From the NCBI GenBank assembly GCA_947305005.1, contig CAMZCM010000004.1, positions 62,001-126,000 of the forward strand: a DNA stretch of 64,000 nucleotides. The letters are read 5' to 3'. Both the position numbers and the translations under genes were made by a program. Positions 18,355 to 27,188 of this stretch are shown here, piece after piece. The notes beneath the pieces were generated by a model, which searched no databases, was not told the DNA's origin, and was given only the letters and a program-made list of their open reading frames with translations. The DNA comes from an uncultured Prevotellaceae bacterium (GTDB lineage: Bacteria > Bacteroidota > Bacteroidia > Bacteroidales > Bacteroidaceae). Every line of letters starts with the position of its first letter. Within the stretch, counting starts at the first letter, position 1.

Positions 18355-19512
18355 TCAATGACTATGGTGATGTTCGTGTTCATGTCCGCAACCGCAACAG
18401 CCGTGTCCGCGATGAGCTTGCCAAAAGGCATTGAGGAGCAGGACAACCAATAAAGCCATCCAAATCCAATCCATCACAGACAAACCGTGGGCACCATGAG
18501 CAGCATCAACAAAGCTGCCTTGAACGGCGAACCAATCCTGCGGCAAGAGATAATCAATGCCTAAGCCAAAGGCCACAGCACCAATGATAATGGAGAGGAG
18601 ATAGAACCACAATGTTCGTTTGCCGAACACCTTACCAATGACCAACATAGAAGCAGAGTTGACTGCCGGGCCTGCCATCAGCAGCACCAAGGCGGCACCT
18701 GGTGTCAGTCCTTTAGCCATCAACGAGACGGCGATAGGGATACTGCCCGTAGCACATATATACATAGGTATAGCCACAGCCAGCACGATGAGCATGTTCA
18801 ACAGTTTATAGTCATGCAAGGCAGCCAACCATTCATTGGGCACAGCCACCGTAATCAGCGCTGCAATCAGCAAACCTATCACAAGCCACTTACCCACGTC
18901 CTGCATCATTTCCACAAAAGCGTATTCGAGCGTCTCATGAATCTTCTCCTTCAAGCTTTGGGGCTCATGGGTCTCGTAAGACTCATGGGAACAACAGCAA
19001 TGTTCTTCATGAGCTTCATGCTCTTCGTGAGAACAGCAGCAATGCGATGCATGGGATTCGTGAGCCTTAGCGGTCTCCTTAAGCTCATCCTTTTCTGCAT
19101 ATTTATTGACCAACCATCCTCCAAACATTGCCGTGAAGAGGGCTGCAATCGGGCGGACAATCGCAAAGGGAAGACCCATCAGCGAGTAAGTGGCAGCAAT
19201 GCTGTCAACACCCGTCTGAGGAGTCGCAATCAAAAAACTGGCACAAGCGCCGTGACTGGCACCTTCCTTGCGCAGTCCCACAGCCGTAGGGATCACGCCA
19301 CAAGAACACAGCGGCAAAGGAATGCCGATAGCAGCTGCCTTCACCACACTCTTCATGTTGCGAGGAGCCAAATGTTTAGAATACAAAGTGCGAGGCACAA
19401 AAGCTCGCAGCAAGCCTGCAATCAGGAAGCCCAACAGCAGGTAGGGAGCCATCTCGGCGGTCATCATAACCAGCGCGTCCCAATAATGTTCAAACCATGT
19501 AATCATTATCAT
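18355..19512 (-). CDS. SO_0444-family Cu/Zn efflux permease with His/Cys clusters
   Basis: A 385-residue polytopic membrane protein of the DUF318/UPF0718 permease family. The family core PLPLCSCGVIPTA and the repeat GSIPIAVSLMAKG are present in two symmetric membrane halves of about four helices each. The cytosolic loop between the halves (residues about 150-185) holds two near-repeats CCCSHEEHE and CCCSHESYE, and the C-terminus ends GCCGCGHEHEHHHSH. Members with such metal-binding clusters are thought to export Cu or Zn. It is transcribed alone from a box at 19564-19571. Confidence 0.85.
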   Translation of the reverse strand: MIMITWFEHYWDALVMMTAEMAPYLLLGFLIAGLLRAFVPRTLYSKHLAPRNMKSVVKAAAIGIPLPLCSCGVIPTAVGLRKEGASHGACASFLIATPQTGVDSIAATYSLMGLPFAIVRPIAALFTAMFGGWLVNKYAEKDELKETAKAHESHASHCCCSHEEHEAHEEHCCCSHESYETHEPQSLKEKIHETLEYAFVEMMQDVGKWLVIGLLIAALITVAVPNEWLAALHDYKLLNMLIVLAVAIPMYICATGSIPIAVSLMAKGLTPGAALVLLMAGPAVNSASMLVIGKVFGKRTLWFYLLSIIIGAVAFGLGIDYLLPQDWFAVQGSFVDAAHGAHGLSVMDWIWMALLVVLLLNAFWQAHRGHGCCGCGHEHEHHHSH

Positions 19513-19563
19513 TTACAATTTAGCTATTTACAATTTACAATGGATTTGTCTTGTTTGACGCTG

Positions 19564-19571
19564 CAAAGGTA
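19564..19571 (-). promoter_or_regulatory. -7 box of permease gene
   Basis: TACCTTTG on the minus strand, 51 bp before the start codon. The leader contains a short AT-rich repeat (TTTACAATT, three near-copies at 19512-19541). Confidence 0.6.
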
Positions 19572-19650
19572 CGGCAAAGCACGTGCAACTCAGTTGCAAA
19601 GTGATATCAGCGGGTAGAAAACAGGAAAAAAAGAAAGGGAGGAGTGAAAA

Positions 19651-19684
19651 TAAATCGTAAATCGTAAATCGTAAATCGTAAATT
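19651..19684. repeat. 7-bp tandem repeat (TAAATCG)n
   Basis: Four perfect copies of TAAATCG followed by a degenerate TAAATTA, just upstream of the tRNA-Ser promoter box. It occupies the -33 region. Confidence 0.85.
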
Positions 19685-19689
19685 ATGCT

Positions 19690-19697
19690 TACCTTTG
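19690..19697 (+). promoter_or_regulatory. -7 box of tRNA-Ser gene
   Basis: TACCTTTG, 27 bp before the first base of the mature tRNA. Confidence 0.7.
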
Positions 19698-19723
19698 CAG
19701 CCGCTACGGAGAAAGCCGCAACA

Positions 19724-19811
19724 GGAGAGATGCCAGAGTGACCGATTGGGCCGGACTCGAAATCCGGTGAACGGCTTGTCCGTTCCGGGGGTTTGAATCC
19801 CTCTCTCTCCG
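19724..19811 (+). tRNA. tRNA-Ser (anticodon CGA)
   Basis: An 88-nt cloverleaf: acceptor GGAGAGA/TCTCTCC, D stem CCA/TGG, anticodon stem CCGGA/TCCGG around the loop CTCGAAA (anticodon CGA), a long variable arm (ACGG/CCGT) as in class II tRNAs, T stem GGGGG/CCCTC with loop TTTGAAT, and discriminator G73 as expected for serine. CCA is not encoded. A 14-bp copy of its 3' end recurs at 19947-19960. Confidence 0.95.
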
Positions 19812-19844
19812 CAAAGAAGGGAAGCCGTGGCTTCCCTTCTTTGC
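19811..19844 (+). terminator. Hairpin directly after tRNA-Ser
   Basis: A 16-bp perfect inverted repeat (GCAAAGAAGGGAAGCC and its complement with 2 nt between). There is no long T-run after the stem, so it may act in 3' processing as well as termination. Confidence 0.7.
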
Positions 19845-19963
19845 GGCTGCGAACCGGGTTCAAACTGTTCCCGCCCTTCGCAGAAGAGGTCTGCTTCGGC
19901 CAGTCGCGCCGAATCGACATTCAGTCGATTTTTGATTCGCTCCTTACCCTCTCTCTCCGCTTC

Positions 19964-19990
19964 AAGAGACAGCCTAGGCTGTCTTTTTTG
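19964..19990 (+). terminator. Hairpin with T-run in second tail module
   Basis: AGACAGCC/GGCTGTCT pair with 2 nt between, extended by A-T pairs into a six-T run. Confidence 0.75.
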
Positions 19991-20077
19991 CGTATGCGAA
20001 CCGGGTTCAAGATTTAATTAGCGTTAAAAACCATTATTTTTCGTCTTTTTCATGCAGGATGAATCGCAAATCCTGCT

Positions 20078-20085
20078 TATCTTTG
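20078..20085 (+). promoter_or_regulatory. -7 box of 38-residue peptide gene
   Basis: TATCTTTG, giving a leader of about 60 nt before the ATG at 20152. Confidence 0.6.
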
Positions 20086-20151
20086 TTGCAGGTATTCAAG
20101 ACAATACCTATTCATCACTTACCAATTAAACTAATAAAAGGAGGAACAACT

Positions 20152-20268
20152 ATGAAACCGAAAAAGAAAATGCACGACCAAGAAGCTTACGAGCTTGACA
20201 ACTACCTCAACGAGGAAGAAGACCGCTATTATGAAGTTTCCAGCAATGCCTCAATCTGGTATAGTTAG
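20152..20268 (+). CDS. Small charged protein, 38 residues, unknown
   Basis: The start is set by AAAAGGAGGAAC 6-7 bp upstream (20136-20147), a textbook Shine-Dalgarno sequence, rare in this phylum. The product has a lysine-rich head (MKPKKK), an acidic middle (LNEEEDRYYE) and a C-terminus rich in Ser/Tyr/Trp; there is no signal peptide or membrane segment. I do not recognise a family. A longer frame from 20059 would begin before the promoter. No terminator is evident before the next promoter at 20347. Confidence 0.55.
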   Translation: MKPKKKMHDQEAYELDNYLNEEEDRYYEVSSNASIWYS

Positions 20269-20346
20269 GAGACACCTCTAGTAAATTAATAATGGTGTAG
20301 AAATACATTCATCGTGTTTTTTTGCTTGTATTTGAGGAAAAAGTTG

Positions 20347-20354
20347 TACTTTTG
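20347..20354 (+). promoter_or_regulatory. -7 box of protease-SusCD operon
   Basis: TACTTTTG, with TTG triplets at 20322-20324 and 20326-20328 (22 and 18 bp upstream) as -33 candidates. It lies 21 bp before the ATG at 20376. Confidence 0.65.
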
Positions 20355-20375
20355 CACTCCAAGACAAAAAATCAC

Positions 20376-23300
20376 ATGAATAAATATTCTCATAAAATAC
20401 TCTTACTCATCACAACCGCATGTATGGCCTTTTCCATAGATGCGGTTGCTCATGTATCTTTGCCCAAAGCGGACAAAGAGCCAATTATTGTCGCAGTTAT
20501 CGACGGCGGATTTGATATATCCCACCCTTATCTGCGTCCTTTCATTTGGCAGAATCCCCTGGAACAATCTGCGAATGGAAAGGACAACGACGGCAATGGT
20601 CTCATCAATGATTTTCATGGTTGGAACTTCCTCGGCAACTCGGCAGGGGAGAACATCGTCCGCGCCGGAACAGCTGATTATCGCGGTTGGAAGGAGTTAC
20701 GACTCCGTCATTTAGCTGGACAAACGCTCACGCCTGCCGAAAAGGCCAAGATGGACTCACTCGCCCGTGTGATCCACATTGAGAGTTACATCTTCTATTC
20801 CCTGAATGTCGAAGCCTATAGGGATCATTTCCTCGTCGTTGATTCTCTGATGCGCCTGAAATATGGGGATAAAGCTACGACCTTAGCGGACTTCAAGCAT
20901 TTGAACATCAAAGATACCACGGGTGTATCAGGTCCCTTGGCGACAGTCGCCTTGCGCTCATTAGAATACACCGATGATACTCCTTGGGCTGCGATTGTCC
21001 AGAAACACAAAGATGATGCAGCGACGGTTGCTACCCGAATGAAGCAGTTGGACAGCGACGACGATGCGCACCGCAAGATAGGCAACTGCCCCGACGACAT
21101 CAGCAACTTGATTTATGGCAACGCAACCCTCCATGTCGATGATGAAGACAGTTATCACGGCACCATGGTGATGGGGCTGATTGCGCAGACGGCCCAACAG
21201 TTGAATACTGATATCCGTCTCCTTCCCATCCGTGCCATCCCTGATGGCGATGAGTATGATCGCGACGTAGCTGCCGCCCTCAAATATGCCATCGATCATG
21301 GAGCCAGCATCATCAACATGAGCTTTGGCAAACATTTCAGCGCCCATCGCGCCATCGTGGATAGTCTCTTGGACGAAGCGGCACGCCGTGACATCCTTCT
21401 CGTCAAGGCCAGTGGCAACGATGGTAAGAACGATGATGCCATCACCTATTATCCCTCACCCGTCAACATCGACGGCAAGCGTCGCGACAACATGCTCGTT
21501 GTGGGCGCTGCAGGGCTTGACGGCAAAATGATGCGCATCAGCAACTATGGCCGTCACACCGTAGATGTGCTGGCACCAGGTGAAGAAGTGCGTTCTACGG
21601 CTCCTTCCAACGAATGGAGCAAGAACAACGGTACCAGCCTTGCCGCACCTATCGTCACAGGGTTGGCTGCAGCCATCCGAAGCACCAACCCGAAGCTCAC
21701 AGCGGCTCAGGTTCGTGACATTATCATGCAGACCTCTACCCCACTCGATTCCACTCCCATCGCAGCGGGAAGCATCAATCTGGACCGTGCCGTTCAGGCA
21801 GCCAAGACCTTCAAACCCTTCCAGCTCGATACGCTCCATCGGCATATTCTCAACAGCAGCCTTTTCATTGATTGGCTGGACGATGAGGATCAACAATTCT
21901 TCTTCAAGAAGGATGCACGCGATGCCGAAGGTCGTGTTTACAAGGAATACTACCTGGGTGATACCAAGAAAAAACGAGTTGAGCGCATCGATAGCGTCAT
22001 GCGTTCCAAACGCAAGTTTGACTTCCCGTTCGGTGGTAGTCGTGACTACTGGAAACGTTATAGTGCCGACAGCCTGTATTACATCTATGCCTATGGCCAC
22101 GACCTTTATATGGCTCGCAATGAGCGGACAGCCGAAGGCCTTGTCACTCGTGACACGATTCGCTTGACCACCGATGGCGAACATTTCTATTCTTATGCCG
22201 TAGGAGGAAACTCCATGCATGGCTCTCGTGGCAGGTCATCGGCTATCGGCACATGGATTGGCGACACCCACACCTACCTGGTCGTTCGCGAGGATAAACG
22301 CAATATTCCTACCCTCACCTATGTAGATAACTTGGCAGAGCCACGTCCAGAGGCGCATACGATGAAATACTCCATGCCTGGCGACACGGCCGTAGCCCAA
22401 TATACCGCTTTTCTCTTTGATGTCGAGTCTGTCAGCGCCACTCAGCTGGACATCGCTGCCTATGATGATCAGATGATTGAGATTCCCCGTTTCCGAAGCA
22501 TTGTCACATCGGGCAACTACGCTTACATCATCCGCAAAAGTCGTCCGCAGGATCAGGTCGATCTCATCCGCATCGACCCCGCGACCAAGAAAGCACAGGT
22601 GCTCATCCATGAAGAATGCCAACCGCATCTCAATGAACAGCTCTTCAATTATCATGTCCTCAATGAGGGCAAGGATATCCTGTGGTGGGCAGAACGCAGC
22701 AACTGCGGACAATGGTTCCTCTACGATGGCGAGGGCCGCCTGAAGAATACCCTCACCCCTGCCAATATGGTTGCTGCTGAGGTGGAACGCATCGATACCC
22801 TCGCACGCACGTGTATTATTAAAGGTTATGGCTACGAAAAGGAAGCCTCCAACCCCGCCTATGCTTATTTTTATCGCGTCGGCTTCAATGGCAAGGGCCT
22901 GACCTTGCTCACCCCTGGTAATGGCAACCATTCCATCAGCTTCTCTCCTAACGGTCGCTATATCTGCGACCATTATAGCCGCATCGACTTTGCCGGTGCT
23001 GATGCCATTCGCGATCTGAAAGGTCGCCTCATCGCCGACCTCGGACAGGCAGATGTGTCAGCTCTCACAGCCAAAGGCTGGCAGGCTCCTCAACAGATCC
23101 AAGTGCTGGCTGCTGACGGCAAGACACCACTCTATGGCATCGTTTACACGCCTTACAACATGCAACCTGGCGACCGCTTGCCCATCATCTCCAATCCCTA
23201 TCCAGGTCCACACACCGACCTGATGCCTTTGGACTTCACCCTCGATGACAACGGCAACCAGACCTTAGCCAATGACGGTTTCATCGTCATTAACTTCAGC

Positions 23301-23891
23301 TATCGCGGCACTAACCCGTGGCGTGGGCGCGAGTTCTATACCTACGGCTACGGCAACCTGCGTGATTACACACTTGAGGACGACTACGCCACTATCCGTC
23401 AGATTGCAGCCCTCTATCCGCAGGCCGATACCACTCGCGTAGGCATCTATGGACACTCTGGCGGCGGCTTCGTTACGACTGCCGCGATGCTCACACGTCC
23501 CGGCTTTTACAAAGTAGGTGTTGCTGCCAGCGGTAACCACGATAACAATATCTATCTGAAGTGGTGGGGCGAGACCTTCCATGGTGTCAAGCAGGTCACC
23601 GACTCCCTCGGCAACAAGCATTGGGATGCCCACGTGCCGACGACCATGGAACTAGCCCAGAACCTCAAAGGTCATCTGCTGCTTATCCATGGCGACGTAG
23701 ATAACAACGTCCACCCAGCTAGCACCCTGCGCATGGCCAATGCCTTCATCAAGGCCGGCAAACGCTTCGATATGCTGATGATTCCCGGAGCCGATCACGG
23801 CCTCGGCGACAAATACTACATGAACGCCATCCGTGCTTACTTCCGTGAGCACCTGCTTGGTGAAACCATTCCTATTGACATTCTCAAATAA
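20376..23891 (+). CDS. Double serine peptidase: subtilisin (S8) fused to DPP-IV-like (S9)
   Basis: An 1171-residue exported protein with a signal peptide (about residues 1-25). Residues about 37-455 are a subtilase: Asp43 in VIDGGFD, His261 in DSYHGTMVMG, Ser421 in NGTSLAAP. From about residue 480 a second, complete enzyme follows: an eight-bladed-propeller-like region, then an alpha/beta hydrolase of the prolyl oligopeptidase/DPP-IV family with Ser1028 in GHSGGG, Asp1109 in DVDNNVH and His1141 in ADHGLG. No stop, frameshift or start-like linker separates the halves. A roughly 170-residue insertion splits the subtilase between the Asp and His blocks. It is the first gene of the operon, 8 bp before SusC. 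Predicted role: cutting proteins internally and trimming dipeptides for import. Confidence 0.9.
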   Translation: MNKYSHKILLLITTACMAFSIDAVAHVSLPKADKEPIIVAVIDGGFDISHPYLRPFIWQNPLEQSANGKDNDGNGLINDFHGWNFLGNSAGENIVRAGTADYRGWKELRLRHLAGQTLTPAEKAKMDSLARVIHIESYIFYSLNVEAYRDHFLVVDSLMRLKYGDKATTLADFKHLNIKDTTGVSGPLATVALRSLEYTDDTPWAAIVQKHKDDAATVATRMKQLDSDDDAHRKIGNCPDDISNLIYGNATLHVDDEDSYHGTMVMGLIAQTAQQLNTDIRLLPIRAIPDGDEYDRDVAAALKYAIDHGASIINMSFGKHFSAHRAIVDSLLDEAARRDILLVKASGNDGKNDDAITYYPSPVNIDGKRRDNMLVVGAAGLDGKMMRISNYGRHTVDVLAPGEEVRSTAPSNEWSKNNGTSLAAPIVTGLAAAIRSTNPKLTAAQVRDIIMQTSTPLDSTPIAAGSINLDRAVQAAKTFKPFQLDTLHRHILNSSLFIDWLDDEDQQFFFKKDARDAEGRVYKEYYLGDTKKKRVERIDSVMRSKRKFDFPFGGSRDYWKRYSADSLYYIYAYGHDLYMARNERTAEGLVTRDTIRLTTDGEHFYSYAVGGNSMHGSRGRSSAIGTWIGDTHTYLVVREDKRNIPTLTYVDNLAEPRPEAHTMKYSMPGDTAVAQYTAFLFDVESVSATQLDIAAYDDQMIEIPRFRSIVTSGNYAYIIRKSRPQDQVDLIRIDPATKKAQVLIHEECQPHLNEQLFNYHVLNEGKDILWWAERSNCGQWFLYDGEGRLKNTLTPANMVAAEVERIDTLARTCIIKGYGYEKEASNPAYAYFYRVGFNGKGLTLLTPGNGNHSISFSPNGRYICDHYSRIDFAGADAIRDLKGRLIADLGQADVSALTAKGWQAPQQIQVLAADGKTPLYGIVYTPYNMQPGDRLPIISNPYPGPHTDLMPLDFTLDDNGNQTLANDGFIVINFSYRGTNPWRGREFYTYGYGNLRDYTLEDDYATIRQIAALYPQADTTRVGIYGHSGGGFVTTAAMLTRPGFYKVGVAASGNHDNNIYLKWWGETFHGVKQVTDSLGNKHWDAHVPTTMELAQNLKGHLLLIHGDVDNNVHPASTLRMANAFIKAGKRFDMLMIPGADHGLGDKYYMNAIRAYFREHLLGETIPIDILK

Positions 23892-23899
23892 TAGAGCCC

Positions 23900-26800
23900 A
23901 TGAAGCATCTTTTATATATCTTATGTCTCATCCTGTTGCCTCTGGATGTGATGGCGCAAAATATTCGTGCCCGAGGCACAGTCACCGCTGAGGACGGTGA
24001 ACCCCTGATGGGTGTCTCCGTACGAGTCCGTGGCACCCAGAATGGTGCACAGACCGACCTCGATGGTCATTTCGCCATCGATTGTAAGGTTGGCGATATC
24101 CTGGACTTTTCCTACATTGGCTTCAAGTCGATCTCTTCCAAGAGCACCGTCAAAGAGCTCATTGTCACGATGGAGGAAGATGTAAAGACGATGGAACAAG
24201 TGGTAGTCAACGGTTATACCCAGACCGACATCCGCAAGGCCACCGGTTCCGTAGGCATCCTCACTGAGAAGGATTTGAAAGACGCGCCACTGGCCAATGT
24301 TGATATGCTCATGCAGGGTAAGTTGGCCGGTGTCAACGTGCAAGCCGTCAGCGGCCGCCCGGGTGAGAGTGCCAAGGTGCGCATTCGTGGTACCAGTTCT
24401 ATTACAGGTAACAATGAACCCCTATGGGTTGTAGATGGCGTGCCCCTCCAAAAGAATATTCCAAACATTGGCGGATCTGAAATGGTACGAACCGGGAACT
24501 TCGCTTCGCTCTATGCCAATGGTATTGCCGGAATTCCGCCACAAGACATCGAGAGCATCACTGTGCTGAAGGACGCAGCCGCATCTGCCATTTACGGTTC
24601 ACAGGCCCAGGCTGGTGTCATCGTCATCACCACGAAGAAAGGTAAAGCCGGTAAGCTTCACCTTAGCTACTCAGGTAACGTCTCAGTCCAGACTTCTCCC
24701 TCTCGCGACCATAACTTGATGAACTCCGAGGAAAAGTTGGCCTATGAACAGAGCATTTGGGATGAGTTCTCTGCTAATGGTTTCGCCAATGGTGGTTCCT
24801 ATCCCGTTATCGGTATCATCGGACAGATTCGCAGCGGCTACGGCCAGTTCAAAGGCATGACCACTGCCGAACAAGATGCCTACATCGAGGAGCTGAAGCA
24901 GATTAATACTGACTGGTTCCAAGAACTGTTCCGCAATACTGTCAGCACCTCCCATTACGTCAGTGCCTCTGGTGGTTCGGATAAGCTTACCTACTATGTT
25001 AGCGGTGGTCTCAGCACCAACAAGGGTATTGTGAAGAAAACTTCTTCAGACGGTTATAACTTCAGTGCTAAGATAGCAGCTCGTCCATCCGATGCTATCT
25101 CCATGAACTTCTCAACTACTTATAGTTATTTGAAAAGTCTCAGCCCTGGATCGAACAGCACATTTGACATGTTCAAGTATGCTTACTTTGCGAATCCCTA
25201 TGAGAAGCCGTATAACGAGGATGGCTCTTATGCTTCAGACAACACGTTCTTCTCCTTAGCAAGAGCCAACGGTAACGTATCCAGCACCTTACCGGAAAAT
25301 GGTGTCAATGTTTTCCGCGATATAGATCATACGACCATGAATGGAACAAGTTCCAGTACTACTCTTCAAGGTGACATCACATGGCGCATCAACGATCATC
25401 TCCGCCTGTATGGTCTGGCATCTTACACGTATAGCAATGACACTTTCGACAACGAAGTGGAACAGGACACTTACTCTGCATGGTTAGACCGTCCTTTTGA
25501 AGGAAGCAACATGCTTTCCAAGCGTATCTATGGAAGTATGACGCAGACCAATAACTACAACCAAGGTTATATCCTTCGTGCACAAGCAGATTATAATCAG
25601 ACCTTCAATCGTATCCATCAGGTTCGTGCCACAGCAGGTACCGAAATCCGTGACAATTATTCCAAGAGTCTTTTCCGCAAGGTTTACGGATATGACCCCG
25701 TCACGGGCAACTACTCTCTTCCGCTCTTAGTGGCTGGTGCAAGCGGTACTTTCACAGAGTCAGACATGCAAAGCTATCAGAGTATCATGAACTCTCTCAG
25801 TAGCCAAAGTCGTACTCAGGATCGTTTTGCCTCATTTTATGGTACAATCGGATATGGCCTTATGAACCGCTATATTGCCGAGGCCACTATTCGTACTGAC
25901 GGCAGTAACAATTTTGGTGCTAATGAACAATTCAATTTGATTTGGTCCACAGGTTTAGCTTGGCACATTGACGAAGAACGGTTCATGAAGCCGCTGAAAA
26001 ACATCATCAGCCGCGCTACTATCCGCCTCTCTACAGGTCTCACTGGTGGTGTCAACAAGAGCGTCTATCCTGTGCTCATCATGACCTACAGTTCTGATTT
26101 CCGCAACAGTGATACACAACCTTACCGCATGGGCAGTATCTCCAGTCCACCAAACCCCAACCTACGTTGGGAGCACACTCGCGACTGGAATGGAAGTCTT
26201 GACCTCGGCTTCTTCAAGAACCGTCTGAATATGAACCTGAGTTTCTATCGCCGCCAAGGATATGACTTGGTAACAGCGGTCCGTGTTGTCTCCACTACTG
26301 GCTACGACACGCAAAGCTATAACACCAGTGAACAGATTAACCAAGGTGTAGAGCTGATGCTCAGCGGGTCTCTTATTAGGACAAAAGACATTAATTGGAA
26401 TCTCAATGGTAACATCTCATACAACCAGAACTTCCTGACCAAATATGAATCACCCACTGGAAGTATCTATGGAGATATCTATGTCGGCTATCCATTAGGA
26501 AAGATATTCAGCAGCAAGCCAACAGGCATTGACGCTACGACAGGTCTTTATACATTCCAACAGCGCGACGATGCTGATACCAGCAGACCCTATTACTTCG
26601 GCAATTACCTTTATTATATAGGAACTGGTAACTATCCCTGGACGGGAGGACTCTCGACGAGTTTTTCATGGAAGAATCTGAGCGTTAGCGTCAGCACCAG
26701 TTTCTCTCTTGGTGCAAAAATCCGCAATCTCATCAGTAGCTCTGAAGCTAATTATGGGAAAATATGGGGAAGCAGTACAAACCGCATCAACAACACCCGT

Positions 26801-27187
26801 TACGATGTCTATACAGCTCACTTGAACACCGTCAAGGATGCAGCCTATCGCTGGACACCCGACAATCCTATCACCGACGGCTATCCACGTTTGATTGATG
26901 CTAAAGGATCGCCCCTGAACCTCAATGATCAACAGATTGAAAGCTCAATGATTCAGGATGGTGTTTTCTACGAAGATGGTTCCTATTGGAAAATCGGTTC
27001 TATCACCTTGATGTATAGTTTACCGGCCCAGTTCTGTAAGAAGATGGCCATAGAGAATGCTGGAGTAAGCTTCACGGCCAATAATCTATGGATGATTACT
27101 GCTTATAAAGGGATGAACCCTGAAACCCCAGGTGCTGTCTATCCCATGAGCCGTTCCTTCTCTGTCGGACTTAATATTGGATTCTGA
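23900..27187 (+). CDS. SusC/RagA-type TonB-linked outer membrane importer
   Basis: 1095 residues with a signal peptide (ends VMAQ). Residues about 23-100 are the carboxypeptidase-D-like repeat (RGTVTAEDGEPLMGVSV), then the TonB plug (about 110-235: VRIRGTSSITGNNEPLWVVDG, of which the LWVVDGVP block is diagnostic; VLKDAAASAIYG) and a 22-strand-type barrel ending in the aromatic SVGLNIGF. It imports oligomers with the SusD lid encoded next. Being behind a protease rather than glycosidases suggests peptides as ligand, as for RagA of Porphyromonas gingivalis; this is inference. Confidence 0.95.
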   Translation: MKHLLYILCLILLPLDVMAQNIRARGTVTAEDGEPLMGVSVRVRGTQNGAQTDLDGHFAIDCKVGDILDFSYIGFKSISSKSTVKELIVTMEEDVKTMEQVVVNGYTQTDIRKATGSVGILTEKDLKDAPLANVDMLMQGKLAGVNVQAVSGRPGESAKVRIRGTSSITGNNEPLWVVDGVPLQKNIPNIGGSEMVRTGNFASLYANGIAGIPPQDIESITVLKDAAASAIYGSQAQAGVIVITTKKGKAGKLHLSYSGNVSVQTSPSRDHNLMNSEEKLAYEQSIWDEFSANGFANGGSYPVIGIIGQIRSGYGQFKGMTTAEQDAYIEELKQINTDWFQELFRNTVSTSHYVSASGGSDKLTYYVSGGLSTNKGIVKKTSSDGYNFSAKIAARPSDAISMNFSTTYSYLKSLSPGSNSTFDMFKYAYFANPYEKPYNEDGSYASDNTFFSLARANGNVSSTLPENGVNVFRDIDHTTMNGTSSSTTLQGDITWRINDHLRLYGLASYTYSNDTFDNEVEQDTYSAWLDRPFEGSNMLSKRIYGSMTQTNNYNQGYILRAQADYNQTFNRIHQVRATAGTEIRDNYSKSLFRKVYGYDPVTGNYSLPLLVAGASGTFTESDMQSYQSIMNSLSSQSRTQDRFASFYGTIGYGLMNRYIAEATIRTDGSNNFGANEQFNLIWSTGLAWHIDEERFMKPLKNIISRATIRLSTGLTGGVNKSVYPVLIMTYSSDFRNSDTQPYRMGSISSPPNPNLRWEHTRDWNGSLDLGFFKNRLNMNLSFYRRQGYDLVTAVRVVSTTGYDTQSYNTSEQINQGVELMLSGSLIRTKDINWNLNGNISYNQNFLTKYESPTGSIYGDIYVGYPLGKIFSSKPTGIDATTGLYTFQQRDDADTSRPYYFGNYLYYIGTGNYPWTGGLSTSFSWKNLSVSVSTSFSLGAKIRNLISSSEANYGKIWGSSTNRINNTRYDVYTAHLNTVKDAAYRWTPDNPITDGYPRLIDAKGSPLNLNDQQIESSMIQDGVFYEDGSYWKIGSITLMYSLPAQFCKKMAIENAGVSFTANNLWMITAYKGMNPETPGAVYPMSRSFSVGLNIGF

Positions 27188-27188
27188 T

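Larger units (their letters stand above)
19799..20010 (+). repeat. Duplicated tRNA-Ser tail module (two copies)
   Basis: Two modules have the same order: CCCTCTCTCTCCGC (19799-19812 and 19947-19960, identical), then a perfect hairpin of different sequence, then TGCGAACCGGGTTCAA (19848-19863 and 19995-20010, identical). The first copy is the real tRNA 3' end; the second has no tRNA body. Between them lie about 80 bp with no recognisable gene. Confidence 0.85.

Noticed and set aside
19799..19960. Integrated element bounded by tRNA direct repeats
   Set aside because: The interval is only about 150 bp and holds no integrase or other gene; kept as a repeat only.
19793..20017. Plus-strand frame beginning in the tRNA-Ser 3' end
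   Set aside because: It is formed by the tRNA tail and the duplicated module; hairpins and lack of a ribosome site argue against coding.
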